Shown here piece by piece: positions 34,541-46,949 of a stretch of 64,000 nt of DNA. A program made the position numbers and the translations under genes. This DNA comes from Aphidius gifuensis (lineage: Eukaryota > Arthropoda > Insecta > Hymenoptera > Braconidae), in NCBI RefSeq assembly GCF_014905175.1, contig NC_057788.1, forward strand, positions 12,701,404 through 12,765,403. Reading direction: 5' to 3'. Numbering within the stretch: position 1 is the first letter of the stretch; each line of letters opens with the position of its first letter. The notes beneath the pieces are model-generated. The model saw nothing but the letters and a program-made list of their open reading frames with translations. It did not search any database and was not told the origin of the DNA.

Positions 34541-35145
34541 TAATAACATTCTTTTTTTATAGACACATATTACCTCGAATCGAAACTTAATTTCTTTTTT
34601 TTCAAGACTTTATTTCCTAAATTAAAAGCAATAATAGTATAACTCAAGACGTAAAAAGATATTTCAAAAGTTTTTTTTTTTTAATTTGGAAATAATATTC
34701 AATTAAACGAATTCATAAATCTATATTTAGACATCTAACATTTTGTTCTCCGAAGAATTCAAAATTTGTCCAATAGAATATAATTGAATATTTTTTTTAT
34801 TACAAGACTTGACAAATTTATTCTATCTTAGCTAACGTGTACTTTAAGTTTACAAAAATCACAATCAAGTCAAAATCTTGCGATGACCACGTGGGCTAAG
34901 ATATGCGTTTAGAAATTAGAAGATAGTAGGTTTGGTTCCCGGTTAAGACACAAAAATAGATTCAGGTTTTCGGATAGGTAGGCATTCAAATATGATAACA
35001 ATATGATTAAGAGTAAATATCAATAAAAAATATAATTTTTTTTTTTTTTTTATTAAAAAACTTAGATAATAAAGTCTTGAAAAAAAAGGAATTAAGTTTT
35101 GATTCGAGGCAATATGTGTCCATAAAAAGAGAATGTTATTCTTTT
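34541..35145. mobile_element. Inverted-repeat (MITE/foldback) element
   Basis: The left arm (about 34542-34617) and the reverse complement of the right arm (about 35068-35143) align over about 75 bp with few differences, sharing GACACATATT, CCTCGAATC, AAACTTAATT and TTTCAAGACTTTATT. The centre has a SINE-like segment at 34883-34952. No clear target duplication. Confidence 0.75.
34883..34952 (+). mobile_element. tRNA-like SINE head
   Basis: GATGACCACGTGGGCTAAGA resembles an A-box region and GTAGGTTTGGTTCCCGGTTA a B-box region about 35 bp downstream, followed by an A-rich segment. A full tRNA fold is not supported. It lies in the loop of the surrounding inverted-repeat element. Confidence 0.4.
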
Positions 35146-35164
35146 CATTCAAAAATATTATCGC

Positions 35165-35350
35165 ATATAAGAAGACGTAATATTATCTAAAATTTAGACA
35201 TTTTTGATTTTTCCAAAAAACGAAATCTGTTATAAAGCAAGACGACAATGTCTAGAATTTAGACATTTCTGTAATTAATAAAACCAAACGTGTTACAAAG
35301 CAAGACGACTGTGTCTAGAATTTAAACATTTTTGTAATTCGTAAAACCAA
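35165..35350. repeat. About 70-bp tandem repeat, three units
   Basis: Units share AAGCAAGACGAC, TGTCTAGAATTTAGACATTT and AAAACCAA. The TCTAGAATTTAGA-type core is partly palindromic. Confidence 0.75.
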
Positions 35351-36379
35351 TTCATTGGAAACCACTTCATTCATTAATTATTTAGTGAGTTATAAATTTA
35401 TAAACGAATCCCGCGCTGTCGTTCAAGTTGTATATATACTCGACCATCAGCCAACGTGCGAAGCCTATGCTTCACGGACTTGTATATATGATATATATAA
35501 TTACGATGATAATTTTTATTATATAATATAAACTATTTGCGGTAAGTGTAAAACAATTTTTTTTTAAAATTATTTTTTAATAAATACATTTATTTATCCA
35601 CAATATTTAATATATATTAATGTTTAAAAATGCATATGAATGATCATACAAAATTACACTTGAAATAATAAATCTAACTGGTTAAATTTTTAATTTGTTT
35701 AAATAATGTTCATAAAACATGTATTTGACGTAAAATTTTATTTGAATTATTAACAAATAATAAAAATTTTATTTTCCATGAAAATATATTTTAAAAGTTA
35801 TATATATATATATATTTATATATCTTAGAGCTGTGAGTCGGTTATTAACCGGTTAATAACAGGCGGTTAAAAATTTTTCGGTTTTTAACCGAAAAAGGGA
35901 GGAGCCTGCTCACGAAAAACTGCGCGTACTTCATACTGCGTATTTGTGTGCAAGGCTTAAAATATTATTTATTAATTTCTAACAATAAAAAAATTAATTT
36001 ATTATAACTTATTATTTATTTCCTGTGATTTTTAAGGCCTCTCATTATTATTACTAATCAAAATAATAGTTGTATGAAACGACTCATGTTAACGATTGTA
36101 AGTACATTAGTTAACAAATTAACATTGGCAAGCATAACTGTAGTTGCGTACGCTGGTTATTGTGCTTGATTGTTTTGCCAATATTTTTGAATCTTTGCTG
36201 CGATCTGCGATACTGCAAGGCAGTATCAAACGTATGACATTATCAGACATTATCGTCAAACTATCCAACGCTGAACACTGCCTCAAAACATTGCGGGAAA
36301 ACGTTTGGATATTGCTTTATATTTTATTGTTGTGTGTGTGCTACTACGAAGTAACCATATTTTATTAAAGAAAAAAACC

Positions 36380-36935
36380 AATCAACGAATTTTGAACTCT
36401 TCAATTGTCAGTATTTGAAATCATTGTTGAAATAATACATTTACAATAATAATATATAATACATAAATAACAGTATTTTATAAGAATATTATTGATACAT
36501 AGTGTATTAGCTTTCAGTGTCTGTACTTTTTACCAAGTTGAACCCAGATGCGATCTGAAATAATTCCGCGAATCTCCAGTCAGTATTACAGATCACAGTG
36601 TGATAAAAATTATTCATCAATCAACTAGTTATTGAATTTGTAGCTATTGTTGAAATAATATTTATAAAATAATTATAAAATAATAATATTTATTGATGGT
36701 AGTAATATATAGAGCTTTTAGTGCCCCTAATTTATACAAAGTAAAATCTCGATGCGATCTGAAATACTTTCACGAATTCCCAGTCAGTATTTTAGATCAT
36801 AGTGTGACAAAAATTATTTACCAATCAACTAGTTACATTAAATTTGTAGCTATTGTTGGAATAATATACATAAAATAATAATAATATCTATTGACAATAA
36901 TAATATATAGAGCTTCTAGTGCCTGTACTGTTTAC
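36380..36935. repeat. About 195-bp tandem repeat
   Basis: Two full units and partial ones share GATGCGATCTGAAATA, CCAGTCAGTATT, GATCAYAGTGTGAYAAAAAT and TAGCTATTGTTGRAATAAT, followed by an ATA-rich tail and AGAGCTTYTAGTGCC. The last unit is interrupted at about 36936 by the foldback element. Confidence 0.8.
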
Positions 36936-37462
36936 CAATTTTTACGGAAGTTCGCCTGTTATTTCAGCTTGCCGTAAATACCATGGCAACATGGTGAAAT
37001 ATAGTTAAAAAAAAAGACGATCTGAACCTCGTACATGGAAAAAATGGCTTTATTTTTTTTGGCCTCTTAAAAATGGCCCTTTAAAATGGCCTTATATTTT
37101 TGGCCTTTTAAAAATGGCCTTAAAAAATGGCCTTATTTTTTTGGCCTCTTAAAAATGGCCTCAAAAAATGGCCAAAAGAGGCCAAAAACATAAAGCCATT
37201 TTTTAAAGCCATTTTTAAGAATCCAAAAAAAAAAAATAAGGCCATTTTTGAGGCCATTTTTAAGAGGCCAAAAGAAATAAGGCCATTTTTTAAGGCCATT
37301 TTTAAGAGGCCAAAAATATGAGGCCATTTTTAAGAGGCCAAAAAAATCAAGGCCATTTTTTCCATGTACGAGGTTCAGATCGCCTTTTTTTTAAACTATA
37401 TTTCACCATGTTGCCATGGTATTTACGGCAAGCTGAAATAACAGACGAACTTCCCGGCTCTG
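36936..37462. mobile_element. Foldback element copy 1 (GGCC-rich), left tip degraded
   Basis: The long arms begin with GAAGTTCGCCTGTTATTTCA, then CTTGCCGTAAATACCATGGC, AACATGGTGAAATATAG and CCTCGTACATGGAAAAAATG, with the reverse complement at the right end (to 37462, ending CTTCCCGGCTCTG). The centre is an array of AAAAATGGCC / GGCCATTTTT units in both orientations, so nearly the whole element can fold on itself. No clear target duplication. Two facing stop-free frames (37127-37321 and its complement) are by-products of the array. Confidence 0.85.
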
Positions 37463-38612
37463 CTTATTACACAAACAAACTTTAACGCCGTGGTTTTCTT
37501 CACAATTCCAAGATTAGGTTTTTCAGACGAAAACTTTCTAGCAAAGATGCAATTTGATGATCAACAATCTCACTAATTTGCATATATCTTGTTATTGGAT
37601 TAACTTTTCAGCTCGTCTTTAGATGAACTTGATATTAGATTTTTTGGTATTTGCAGGGTATTTCATATAAATTTTTTTGGAAACGTAAATTATATTTCTT
37701 TTTTTTTGTATTTTTTTGATAACTCCACCTTCCTTTACAGTTATCACAACACTAGTACAGCTGTAATTGAGTTGCTGATGAATCAATCAATGCAAACGAC
37801 AACTATTCTTGTTTACCTGGGATAGGCATAAAGAAAAGATTTTTTAATTTCTTCATTTTCAATTTAAAATAGGCTATTTTGGAGTTACATCACATATTTG
37901 AGTCCTCTTAAAGAAAAAATTCGTCAGCTGTACCTGATTAATAATCAAAAAAAATTTTTGTCAAATACGCGTGCATACGAAATCTGTTTCCTAATAATTT
38001 GACGTTTCTATCGAAAAATTATTTATTTGCATGTGATACAATATCGAGTCTTAGATGAAAGTATTGTCGATTATTTTGAATGGACATATCATGAAATTAT
38101 ATCAAGTCTTAGCTGTCTGTCAACCTGATCTTGGAATTGTGAAGAAAACCGCGGCGTTAAAGTTTGTTTGTGTAATAAGGATAAAACATGATATTTTTTT
38201 ATTTCGATTTTATTTTTCAAACACAGGCAGCTTTAATTCTCCTAAATTATTTATCATCGTTTGTTTGAATTTTTTGTTTTTTTTTTGTTAAATTGAATAG
38301 AAATTTAGTATATACAGTAGTACTAAGCTAACGTAAAGAACAACTATAACGAGTTTGTTTTTTACAAAAATTATATTTTTGATTTTGTATATTATATAAC
38401 AATTAAAATTATAATTTGCAGTTGATGTGTATATCGTATTCAGTTCAGAGAGACTTAGTTATTGTAAAAAGAAAAAGTGAGTTTAAACCCAGAGTTGACA
38501 GTCTATATTTCTGTTGTTGATATGTCATATATGTAAGTAAAAAAAGTAATAAATTGAGTTCAACGAGATTTAATAACGGTCCATATATGATTCATAGATA
38601 CTAATTTTAACA

Positions 38613-40649
38613 ATGGGTCGTTCTGAATCTGAAGTTTGGAAACATTTTAGTGTTGTTGCAAATTTTGAATGCAAATACAAGACAGGAAGTTGTAAATATT
38701 GTGGAAAAACATATGTTTCAAATGCTGGTAGAATGATGAAGCATCTTGCTCAAGAATGTCAAAATTGTGATGATGAAATTAAAACGAATTTTATGGAAAT
38801 GATTGTGTCAAAAAATAAACCTGATGTCAGACAATCATCTGAGCAAGTTGTAGCACCAATTACAAAGAACAAAACGACTTAAAACGAAGGCTCAATTGAC
38901 AAGTTTATTGACACTAGAATGTCCAAAAAAAATCATGATAAATTGGCTGCTTCTTTTGCACGAGCAGTATATGCCAGTGCTTGTCCATTGTCTTTATTTG
39001 ATAATCCATACTAGATTGATTTCTTCAAAGAGTGTCGTCCATCATTTACATTACCATCACGTTTTAAACTGTCAAACTCTCTATTAAATAATATAGCCAA
39101 TAGAATAAAAAAGTTAACACTGGAAAAAATACAGACATCAGATAGCTTGGCTTTAATGTCAGATGGCTGGACTAATGTGATTGCAGACTCTATCATAAAT
39201 ATTATTTTTTCAACTCCAACACCAGTGTTCTATTCATCAATAGCTCCTCAGGGTGAATCACATACTGCACAATTTATTGCTGGTGTTTTGGGTGCAGCGA
39301 TTGAAGAGGTTGTTGCAATAAAAAATCATGGTGTTGTCACTGATAATGCTTCAAACATGAAACTTGCTTGGCAATATCTTCGTGAGAGATTTCCTAACCT
39401 TTTAACATATGGATGTCTTGCTCATGGATTAAATTTATCGCTATCAGATATTTGTAAAATTCCAGCAATCCAAAAATGATTGAAAATTGATGTTAACGAG
39501 TTGATAAATTTTTTTAAAAACCATGAAAAACCAATAATAATTTTAAAAAATATTGCAAACAAAAATGGTGTTAAAATAAAGGGACTAAAAACACCAGTAC
39601 CAACACGTTGGCAATCCCAAAGAGCATCCTTGCATAGTATTATTAAATTAAAGTATTCATTAAAAATGGCTGTAGCTCATGAAGATATTGAAAAAATAAT
39701 TCCATTATCAATACAAAAAAATATTGAAGACAAAGAAAAGTATTTTTGGACAAATATTGAATGTATATATACAAGGTGATTGCACCAATCAGTTTATTGA
39801 TAAAAAACATTGAAGGAAATCGTCCTAATCTAACATACTTTCCAACAAAGCTTCGTGATTTATTTGAATTTCTTGAAAAAACGAAACAATATATTTTTTG
39901 AGTGTTGAAGATGAAGATTTATTTAAATCAATTCTTGATAAGCGTAAAATTTTAATGCATCATCCAGTGCAATATGCTGCACATCTTCTCAACCCGATAT
40001 TGAAAAAAAAACCATTAAAAGATACGGAAGAACAAGAAGCTTTAAGTTTTATCGATGAATATGAAAAAACACTTGGATTAGATACTGTTAAAATTTCTAC
40101 AAATCTTGGTGAGTGTAAAAAAAATAAATAATCTTTCATTCGACACTAATTTATTTTATTTTTTTTTTAGCTGAATACATTGGAAAATGTGGAATATGGT
40201 CAACTCAAAGCATTTGGGAATTTTGTGACAAAATGGATCCAATTCTTTGGTGGAGAGGTTTTTGTCAAAGACAACCACTTTCCAAGATAGCAATAATTTT
40301 GTTATCTTTACCATCAACATCTGCTGCTTGTGAAAGCAATTGGAAAGACTTTGCAAATATTCATACAAAAAAAAGAAACTCATTATTAAATGATCGTACT
40401 CAAAAACTTGTTAGTATCAAACACAATTTACCACTTGTTGAACCTGCTCGATCAACAAAATCATCAGTAGGAAAAAAATCATTAGCAACAAACAATGATA
40501 CGAGTTTTGAAGAATTTGTTGGAGAAATATCAGATGATGATGATGCTGATGACGATGACGATAATGATGATGATGAAATATCTGATTGGGGAGATGAAGG
40601 TTGTGACGATTATTCTCTTGATGATGATAAAAGTGAAAATGAAATTTAA
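38613..40649 (+). pseudogene. hAT transposase pseudogene with BED finger
   Basis: The N-terminus (38613 on) has a BED-type zinc finger: VWKHFSVVANFECKYKTGSC, KYCGK and MMKHLAQEC. The same frame continues with stops at 38880, about 39013 and 39477, through SIDKFIDTRMSKKNHDKLA, SLALMSDGWTN, and GVVTDNASNMKLAWQYL then YGCLAHGLNLSLSDI (D-x-A-x-N-M and C-x-A-H-x-L-N blocks). Frame changes near 39775 and 39895 follow. A 62-bp intron (40109-40170) then joins STNL to AEYIGKCGIWSTQSIWEF. The C-terminus has the hAT dimerisation signature (LPSTSAACESNWKDFANIHT) and an unusual Asp/Glu-rich tail. It lies within a pair of hAT-like ends and cannot be active as it stands. Confidence 0.85.
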
Positions 40650-41595
40650 TTGAGGACCAAAAAATTAATTAGTTTTTTAAAGTGAAGAGCTTAAATTATT
40701 ATTTTTGTACTTAAAAAAGAATAACAAGTTCTAACTTTTAAAGTTCAAAGTACACCAAAAATTAATCATATAAAATATAAAAACATATTTAGTTTTTAGT
40801 TGAGTTTGTCCTTTTTTTTTTCTTTTTTTTCTCATGAAAAAATTGCTTGTTTTTTTGTTTTTTGTTTTTCATTTCTATTTTTTTCCTATTTTTTTTTTTT
40901 TTTTTTGAAGACAAATTGCTTGTGCAAAATATTGACAAACTAATGTCAAAATAAAAATAATAACCTTTATGAGTTTTCAACAAGTTCGTGGTATAAAAAA
41001 ATATAAAATACGTTAAAATATGGTATATTTTAAAATTTATATTATTCTACTTGTTACAATATTATTGTATACTATCGAAAATATAATTAGTCTTAATTTT
41101 TCTTCCATTCATTGTTACTAATAAATATAATATATGGAATTTACAGGACTTGCTAATATTATTATTCCCAATCATTATTATTTTTTATTATTATTTTTAA
41201 TTTCTGTATGTATCATTAAAAAATTTTTTTTTTTTAACTCGACTTTTATATGGATTACTCAAATATTATATTTTTTTTGTTTATAACAATTTATTTATTT
41301 ATAATAATTTATTGTTTTTATTATTAATAATTAATTATATTGAACATTGAAATAAGTCTCTGATTTTGCACCTATCATGAATCTTTAAATTTTGCGCATG
41401 CGCGTCGATGCCCCGCTCCCTTGTGGTTTTAAACCGGTTATGAACCGTTAATAACAGTTATTAACCGTCAAAAAAATAAATAACCGGCTAATTAACAGCT
41501 CTAATATATATTTCAATTCATTAAATGTCAATAATTGTTTTTCTTTTTTTTTTTTCTTTTATTATATTTTTAGGTTTTTTAGGGTCTTTAATAAT

Positions 41596-42529
41596 TTATT
41601 TAGAAAAATAATTATCAAAAAATTTCTTTCCTTCGGGTGATAAATATTTTAGCAAACTTCGCACATCTTTCAATTTCTCTTTGGTGATACCAATTGGTTG
41701 AGCAAGTGGTGCATCTAATAAAAGTTTAAACGTAATTTTTTCATCATAAATATTGTATGTTTTTGCTATTGAATTTGCGTCATAACTATGATAAACATCC
41801 ATTGGTCCATTTGCGAAATATTTTATCATACTTGCACTTCTTACATGAATTATTGATTTTGGTAAGTTTAATTTGTCTGGTAATAATGTTTCAAAGTCTC
41901 TGACTATCATATCCTCATCTTTGATCATAATAAATGGTGGACTTCTTGAATCTTTAATATCATTTATATAATCTTGTTCTGTTTCTAACTTTTCTTTTTT
42001 TTTCCTTTTTTTTTTTGGCCATACATACCGAAATTACGATCACAAGAACAATATCAATGGCCACTATTATGAGTAATTTCAATTTCTAGTTCTCTTGACA
42101 ATAATGAAATAAATGATACTATATAATTTTTATTTTGGCCACCACAGCCATCTGATGATAAATATATTTTATTATAAGTATTTAATTTTAATTCCCTGTC
42201 AATTGCGTCATATAAAAAATTACATACGGTATTAGCACCTTTTTGAAATAACCTTCTAGAAACAAGTACATATAACTGTTTTTATTATAACCGAAGACAT
42301 TTATATTAAGAACATGAAGCCAGAGAAGCCGCTTGTAAAATTGTTCAGATACAGGGATTTTTGGCAATTGCAAATTTTGCCCAAAATCAAATTCCATGCA
42401 CAAAACATTTTCTTCGTTCATCATTTTGTTTTTCAATTCTTTATGATGTTGAACATTTAATTTATGATTAATTAATTCATCATTTGCTTCTGATTTACCT
42501 TCATTTTCATAAAAAAAAACCACACACAT
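41596..42529 (-). pseudogene. Transposon-type protein with GGQNKN motif, family unclear
   Basis: The minus strand reads, from 42529 down, CMEFDFGQNLQLPKIPVSEQ and FYKRLLWLHVLNINVFGYNK. After a frame change it reads YLSSDGCGGQNKNYIVSF (about 42155-42100) and WYCSCDRNFGMYGQ, then, from 41928, RDFETLLPDKLNLPKSI to KKFFDNYFSK at 41596. The blocks FD-x-Q/GQN-L-x-L-P, D-x-C/G-GGQNKN and CDR-x-FG recur in a multicopy protein of insects and other animals that I believe is transposon-derived, but I cannot name the superfamily. Frame changes and low-quality stretches show decay. It lies just outside the hAT right end. Confidence 0.5.
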
Positions 42530-42531
42530 GG

Positions 42532-43120
42532 CTCGGGGTTATATTTTTTAAGAATATATCTACGATGCCGACTCTACACCTACGCTACCGATAGCCGCAG
42601 ACAAGTTCGTATTATCGTCATTGTTTAAAGCGCCATTATTTTACTCTGGCACGTCTGGAACGAACAAAACAGCAAAACAGAATAAAATAATTATAAAATT
42701 CAGCTTAGACATTTCATTTCTTTTTTTAATTGATATTAATTTATATATTGTAATGTTTTCCATATAATAATATTGATTGAAGATTTAAATAATTGTTGTT
42801 AAGTTTTATTAATTCTTATTATTGTGATAAAGTGTCAGGACAATATAATAGTGACCAAATCTCGATAACCTTAAATTTTTATTTTTCATTTTTTTATTTT
42901 TAAATAGTTTATATATTTAAGGTTAACATTTAATATTTCAGATCCTTAAAAAGACATTCCTTAGACTTTTTTTTTTTATTGTGACTGTGGCAAAAGATAA
43001 ATAAAAGAGTTTAACAGGGACTCGATCATGTGCCGTGAATCAATGCGATTGCAAAAGGTCTGTCTTCCTTTGTATGCTTTTCCAGTTGGTAACGAAATTC
43101 AGTAAGTAGATAACAATTTA
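42532..43120 (+). repeat. Dispersed repeat copy 2 with THAP-like exon remnant
   Basis: Matches 25.78-26.39 kb along its length, including AGAATATATCTACGATGCCG and the terminal coding-like segment. Here the presumed start codon is changed (GGGACTCGATCATGTGCC), a base is missing in the middle, and the segment again ends in a GTAAGT-like donor. Both copies keep the donor. Confidence 0.7.
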
Positions 43121-43679
43121 TTAATATTAATTGAGATATTGTCATTGGTTTTAAACCATTGCTGTGTATAATAAGATGAATGATGAATGAATATGTAGTA
43201 TTTAATCACATTTTTAAAATATTTTTAAACTGTTTTCTTGAACCAAGAGGGGGATATAAGGATTATTTTTTTCAGATATAATTTAGATTTTAAAATCATT
43301 TGGGACATTTTTAAAGAAGCTCTTAAAATTGATTTTTTTAAATTGCCCAAAATAGAAAAACGAATAATGTCCTGGCTACAATCCCATATGTCATAAAATA
43401 CCTCCTGCTTTTGATTAAATAAAACAGTGTATATTTTTTTTTTAACGATAAAAAACTGAAATGAAAAGGAATTATACTGCAAAAAAATTGGCAACAAGTT
43501 TAGAATAATATTGACAAATGAGAGAAGAAAAATGAGTAACTTGCCCCATAATTACATGCAAACAAAAAATAACATGGATGCAATTTCGTTTGATAATAAA
43601 TAGTATTCAAAAATTGGATGTAAGAAATTAATTTATTTTTAATTATTTTAATAGACAAAAAGCTATAGAAAAAATGGCA
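43121..43679. other. No gene seen
   Basis: AT-rich; open frames on the minus strand (43225-43497, 43500-43703) look spurious. Confidence 0.4.
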
Positions 43680-44245
43680 GCTAAGGAAAGGATGTTGCCA
43701 CATGTTAATTTATAGGAAATTAATTTGGCTAAATGAATTAACAAATTAATAATTAGAAAAAAATGAAAAATCAAATTTTATATATTATTAATTCCTTAGT
43801 TACATCTTTTTCTTAGCTACTGCTTTTCCTTGGGAATTTTATTTATTAAATAGATAGAATATATGTATTTTCATTTTTAAAAAATAAAGGAAAAGCAGTA
43901 GCTAAGGAAAAGATGTAGCTAAGGAATTAATGTTGCCAAAGAATAATTTTTCAAGCAAATATATTTCCTCAAGACATAATTCTTTGGCAACATTAATTCC
44001 TTAGCTACATCTTTTCCTTAGCTACTGCTTTTCCTTGGGATTTTTATTTATTAAATAGATAAAATACATGTTATTTTATTTTTTAAAAATAATAAGCATT
44101 ATAGTATAAGATGAGATAGGAATTAATGTTGCCAAAGAATAATTTTTCAAGCAAATATATTTCTTTAAAACATAATTCTTTGGTAACATTAATTCCTTAG
44201 CTGCATCTTTTCCTTAGCTACTGCTTTTCCTTGAGATTTTTATTT
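43680..44245. repeat. Alternating inverted/direct TAGCTAAGGAAAAG repeats
   Basis: AGCAGTAGCTAAGGAAAAGA and its reverse complement alternate with TTAATGTTGCCAAAGAATAA and its reverse complement at least three times, making overlapping palindromes. The TAGCTAAGGAAAAGATGTAG core also occurs in the array at 20.7-21.9 kb. Confidence 0.8.
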
Positions 44246-44509
44246 ATTAAGGGGACATGATGGCTCATTTGGAAATGCGTCGGGTCGCTGAATGCTTCAT
44301 CTGTAGGTCGTTAAACCTACACTTTGATCGATAATATCGATCGGTAAAATAGAACTCGAAATAACATGCATGCCTCGTGATTGGATGGTTTGAATTCCCT
44401 AGATGTAAAGATATTGATGTACTGTGAACAGAACATACTGATATGTTGTGAATGTTCAGTTACACTGGCAATCTTATATATGTACCGATTTTTATCTTTA
44501 TCGAAGAAC

Positions 44510-44945
44510 ATTGAAAGTTCATTAATGTTTGGCATTTGATGACAATACATACAGATAAATGTTTTACTTTTTTTTGCTCAAAAACATTGATTTAAAATGA
44601 GTAATTGCTCATTCTTTTATGTTTCTAATAAAAACATTGAAAGATTGCACATGAAAATACATAATAACTAAAAAAAATAATTATCAATTATCTATTTTCA
44701 TGTCTTTTTTAAGAACATTGACATTTTGTTGATGCTTGTCATCTGCTGACAATACGAAAAATACTTACTTCGTAATTGCTTTTTTTTTATGTTTCTAGTG
44801 GAACATTGAAAAGTACATCAATAAATACATGAATGTTGAAAAACTAATTATTAAAAATCTATTATTATGTTTTTTTATGAACATTGACATTTTGTTGATG
44901 CTTGTCATGTACTGACAATACATATGGAGCTTGATGATTTTTTGG
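44510..44945. repeat. About 180-bp tandem repeat, three units
   Basis: Units near 44510, 44700 and 44875 share GAACATTGACATTTTGTTGA, TGCTTGTCATNTRCTGACAATAC and a TTTTTATGTTTCTAATNNAACATTGAAA stretch. No coding sense. Confidence 0.65.
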
Positions 44946-45309
44946 TTCTGAAAGATTGTGATAAAATAAGCAGTTGCTAATGGATTTTACTTGTCCAGTA
45001 CGACATCAAAAAAATGCATTATCAATTATTTCATCTATGTTTTATTTATTTGATATTTTTTCATCGATTGGAATATCGATTAATGATAAGTATTTAGTAA
45101 AACCATGATCTTCAATAGTTTCATGTTCAATATTTATATTGGAGTCGGATGATCAATGTTAAACGTTATGACGATGTATGTAGACCACTCATGTACTGAA
45201 CATTAATAACATCTTTTATAATAATAAACCTGAAAAATTTAAAAGATAAAAAACTTGTGTTAGAATTTTTGACATAATAGGTCATAATTGTCTTGGTTAC
45301 AGCTATAAT

Positions 45310-46949
45310 TTAAAAGATGACTTGTTTTTTTGTTTCATCTCCTTGTAAAATTTTATAAACTTGTCTTCTTCCTTCGTTAACTGAGACATTTTTCAACTGC
45401 GCGATTGCTCTTGCGGCTTTGACAAAGTTAGATTCTTTTCTATCGACTAGATTTTTTTTGTTTTGTTTGAATCTGAAGCTTGGTGGATCAGGGAAGTTTG
45501 TAACATCTGTATTTTGTTTGTGAGCTAAAATCGTTGGAATCATCTGGTGATTGAACGTTTGTGTTTGGTATTGATGTGTTTCATATGATGGCTGAATATA
45601 ACTTGTTGATGCTAATGGTAACAAATTTTGATGGAACATGGGATTGTTAAAATAAAGATGATATGAAAGTGGAAAATAACCTGGTACCATGTGTGGTGCT
45701 ATATGTTCAGTTCCATACTGTTGTATCGTTTCGTGTACAATATTCTTCATTGGAGGCTGAACTGAAATAAAAACTGGTATTTTTTTATTTTTGACATCAG
45801 CATTTTTGTCCATATGAAAATTTTGATCAGGTGAATATACTAATTTATCATTATTTTGTGAAGATTTTTTATCAATCGAGGCACCATGATCTCTATTAGA
45901 AGCAGATAGTTGTTTTAATGAGCTATTCACTGCCATTGCATTTGTTAATTTGTTATTTGTTTTTTCTATACTTGGATCATGATGATGAATATTTATCATT
46001 ACTTCTGCTTTTTTAGGACGACCTCTTTTTTTGATGAATTGTACACTATGATTTACCTCGAAAGAATTGTCTGCAAGAAAAATAAAACATGCAAAATGAC
46101 AAAATAATTTATAAAATTTAAAGTGATTTATTTGTTTTTTTTTTGCGAGTTATCATATGATTTGTTGAATCATTTATATCATTTATTTTATTATTAGTAA
46201 TCACTGAAATAATAAAAAAAAGTGATTAGCCATGTGTCAAGTATATGTTATTTCGATGAGAACCAATATCAATTTTTTAATATTTATTAATCATGTTTTT
46301 TGACTGTTTGAAATTTTAAATAACATCTTCATAACAATGGCATCAAAATGAATATAAAATATATAGGACAACAACTAAAATAATCAAGTATATTTTATCA
46401 AGATGCAAGAAGTAGTTTGATATTAATTTGTATGAAAAGTGTCATTGATACTATCTCTGAATGAATTATTATCTTTGACAATATTAATTGCTGGTATATA
46501 TAGTTTCAGTTACCTTGATAAAATTTCGAATTTGCAGTTGTTTCTAAATTACTGGCACCAACGTATGTTTTACACATTGAACTGACACGACCACCAGGTC
46601 CATTTTTTATTCCTTGAGTCGTTTTATTACGTAAATTAACTATTGTAGTAGATTGATCAATTGCATCATCATGGTCATGATGAATAATCTTTATTTTTTC
46701 CTCTTTTTTTGGACGTCCTCGTTTTTTTATATTATTTATTGGATTAATAGCTACAGCCTCGATTGACTTATCTACAATGAAAATTAAAATTAAATATAAG
46801 GAAGACAAAAGAAAACATAACCTCACTTTGCGTTTCTACTTTGAAACTGTTATTTTTATAAATTAATCAATTGCAGTACTTACGTTTTTTTTTTGATTAT
46901 TATTCATTTCCGATTTTGTATTAATTTTACCACTCGTTTTACTCATCAT
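45310..46949 (-). CDS. Three-exon protein with two AT-hooks
   Basis: Exons on the minus strand: 46949-46884 (MMSKTSGKINTKSEMNNN), 46771-46514 and 46070-45310 (stop). All borders are GT/AG. The second junction is in phase; the first is off by one, either from an A10 homopolymer difference or because another first exon is used. Exon 2 has KKRGRPKKEEKIKIIHHDHD and exon 3 starts with KKRGRPKKAEVMINIHHHD: two copies of a motif whose RGRP core is the AT-hook that binds the minor groove of AT-rich DNA. The second copy repeats the following HHHD segment, so an exon was probably duplicated. The rest is Pro/Gln/Tyr-rich with a basic C-terminal helix (SNFVKAARAIAQLKNVSV). It is divergent from the Mutator-YqaJ gene with about 355 bp between starts. 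Confidence 0.6.

Larger units (their letters stand above)
35818..41511 (+). mobile_element. Complete but degenerate hAT element with target-site duplication
   Basis: The element spans 35826-41503. Left end TAGAGCTGTGAGTCGGTTAT and right end ...TAACAGCTCTA are inverted at the tips, and both subterminal zones are rich in AACCGGTTAATAAC motifs in both orientations. Flanking 8-mers ATATATCT (35818-35825) and ATATATAT (41504-41511) differ at one base, as expected for hAT insertion, though the AT context weakens this. Inside are a tandem repeat (36.4-36.9 kb), a foldback element (36.9-37.5 kb) and a BED-finger hAT transposase pseudogene on the plus strand. Confidence 0.8.

Noticed and set aside
37127..37327. 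Facing 64-codon open frames rich in KAIF/WPLKNG
   Set aside because: Both strands are open only because of the GGCC/TTTTTAAAAA foldback array.
44251..44420. SINE or tRNA-like sequence with TGGCTCATTTGG and GGTTTGAATTCCC
   Set aside because: The box-like pieces are about 125 bp apart, too far for a normal head; too weak to call.
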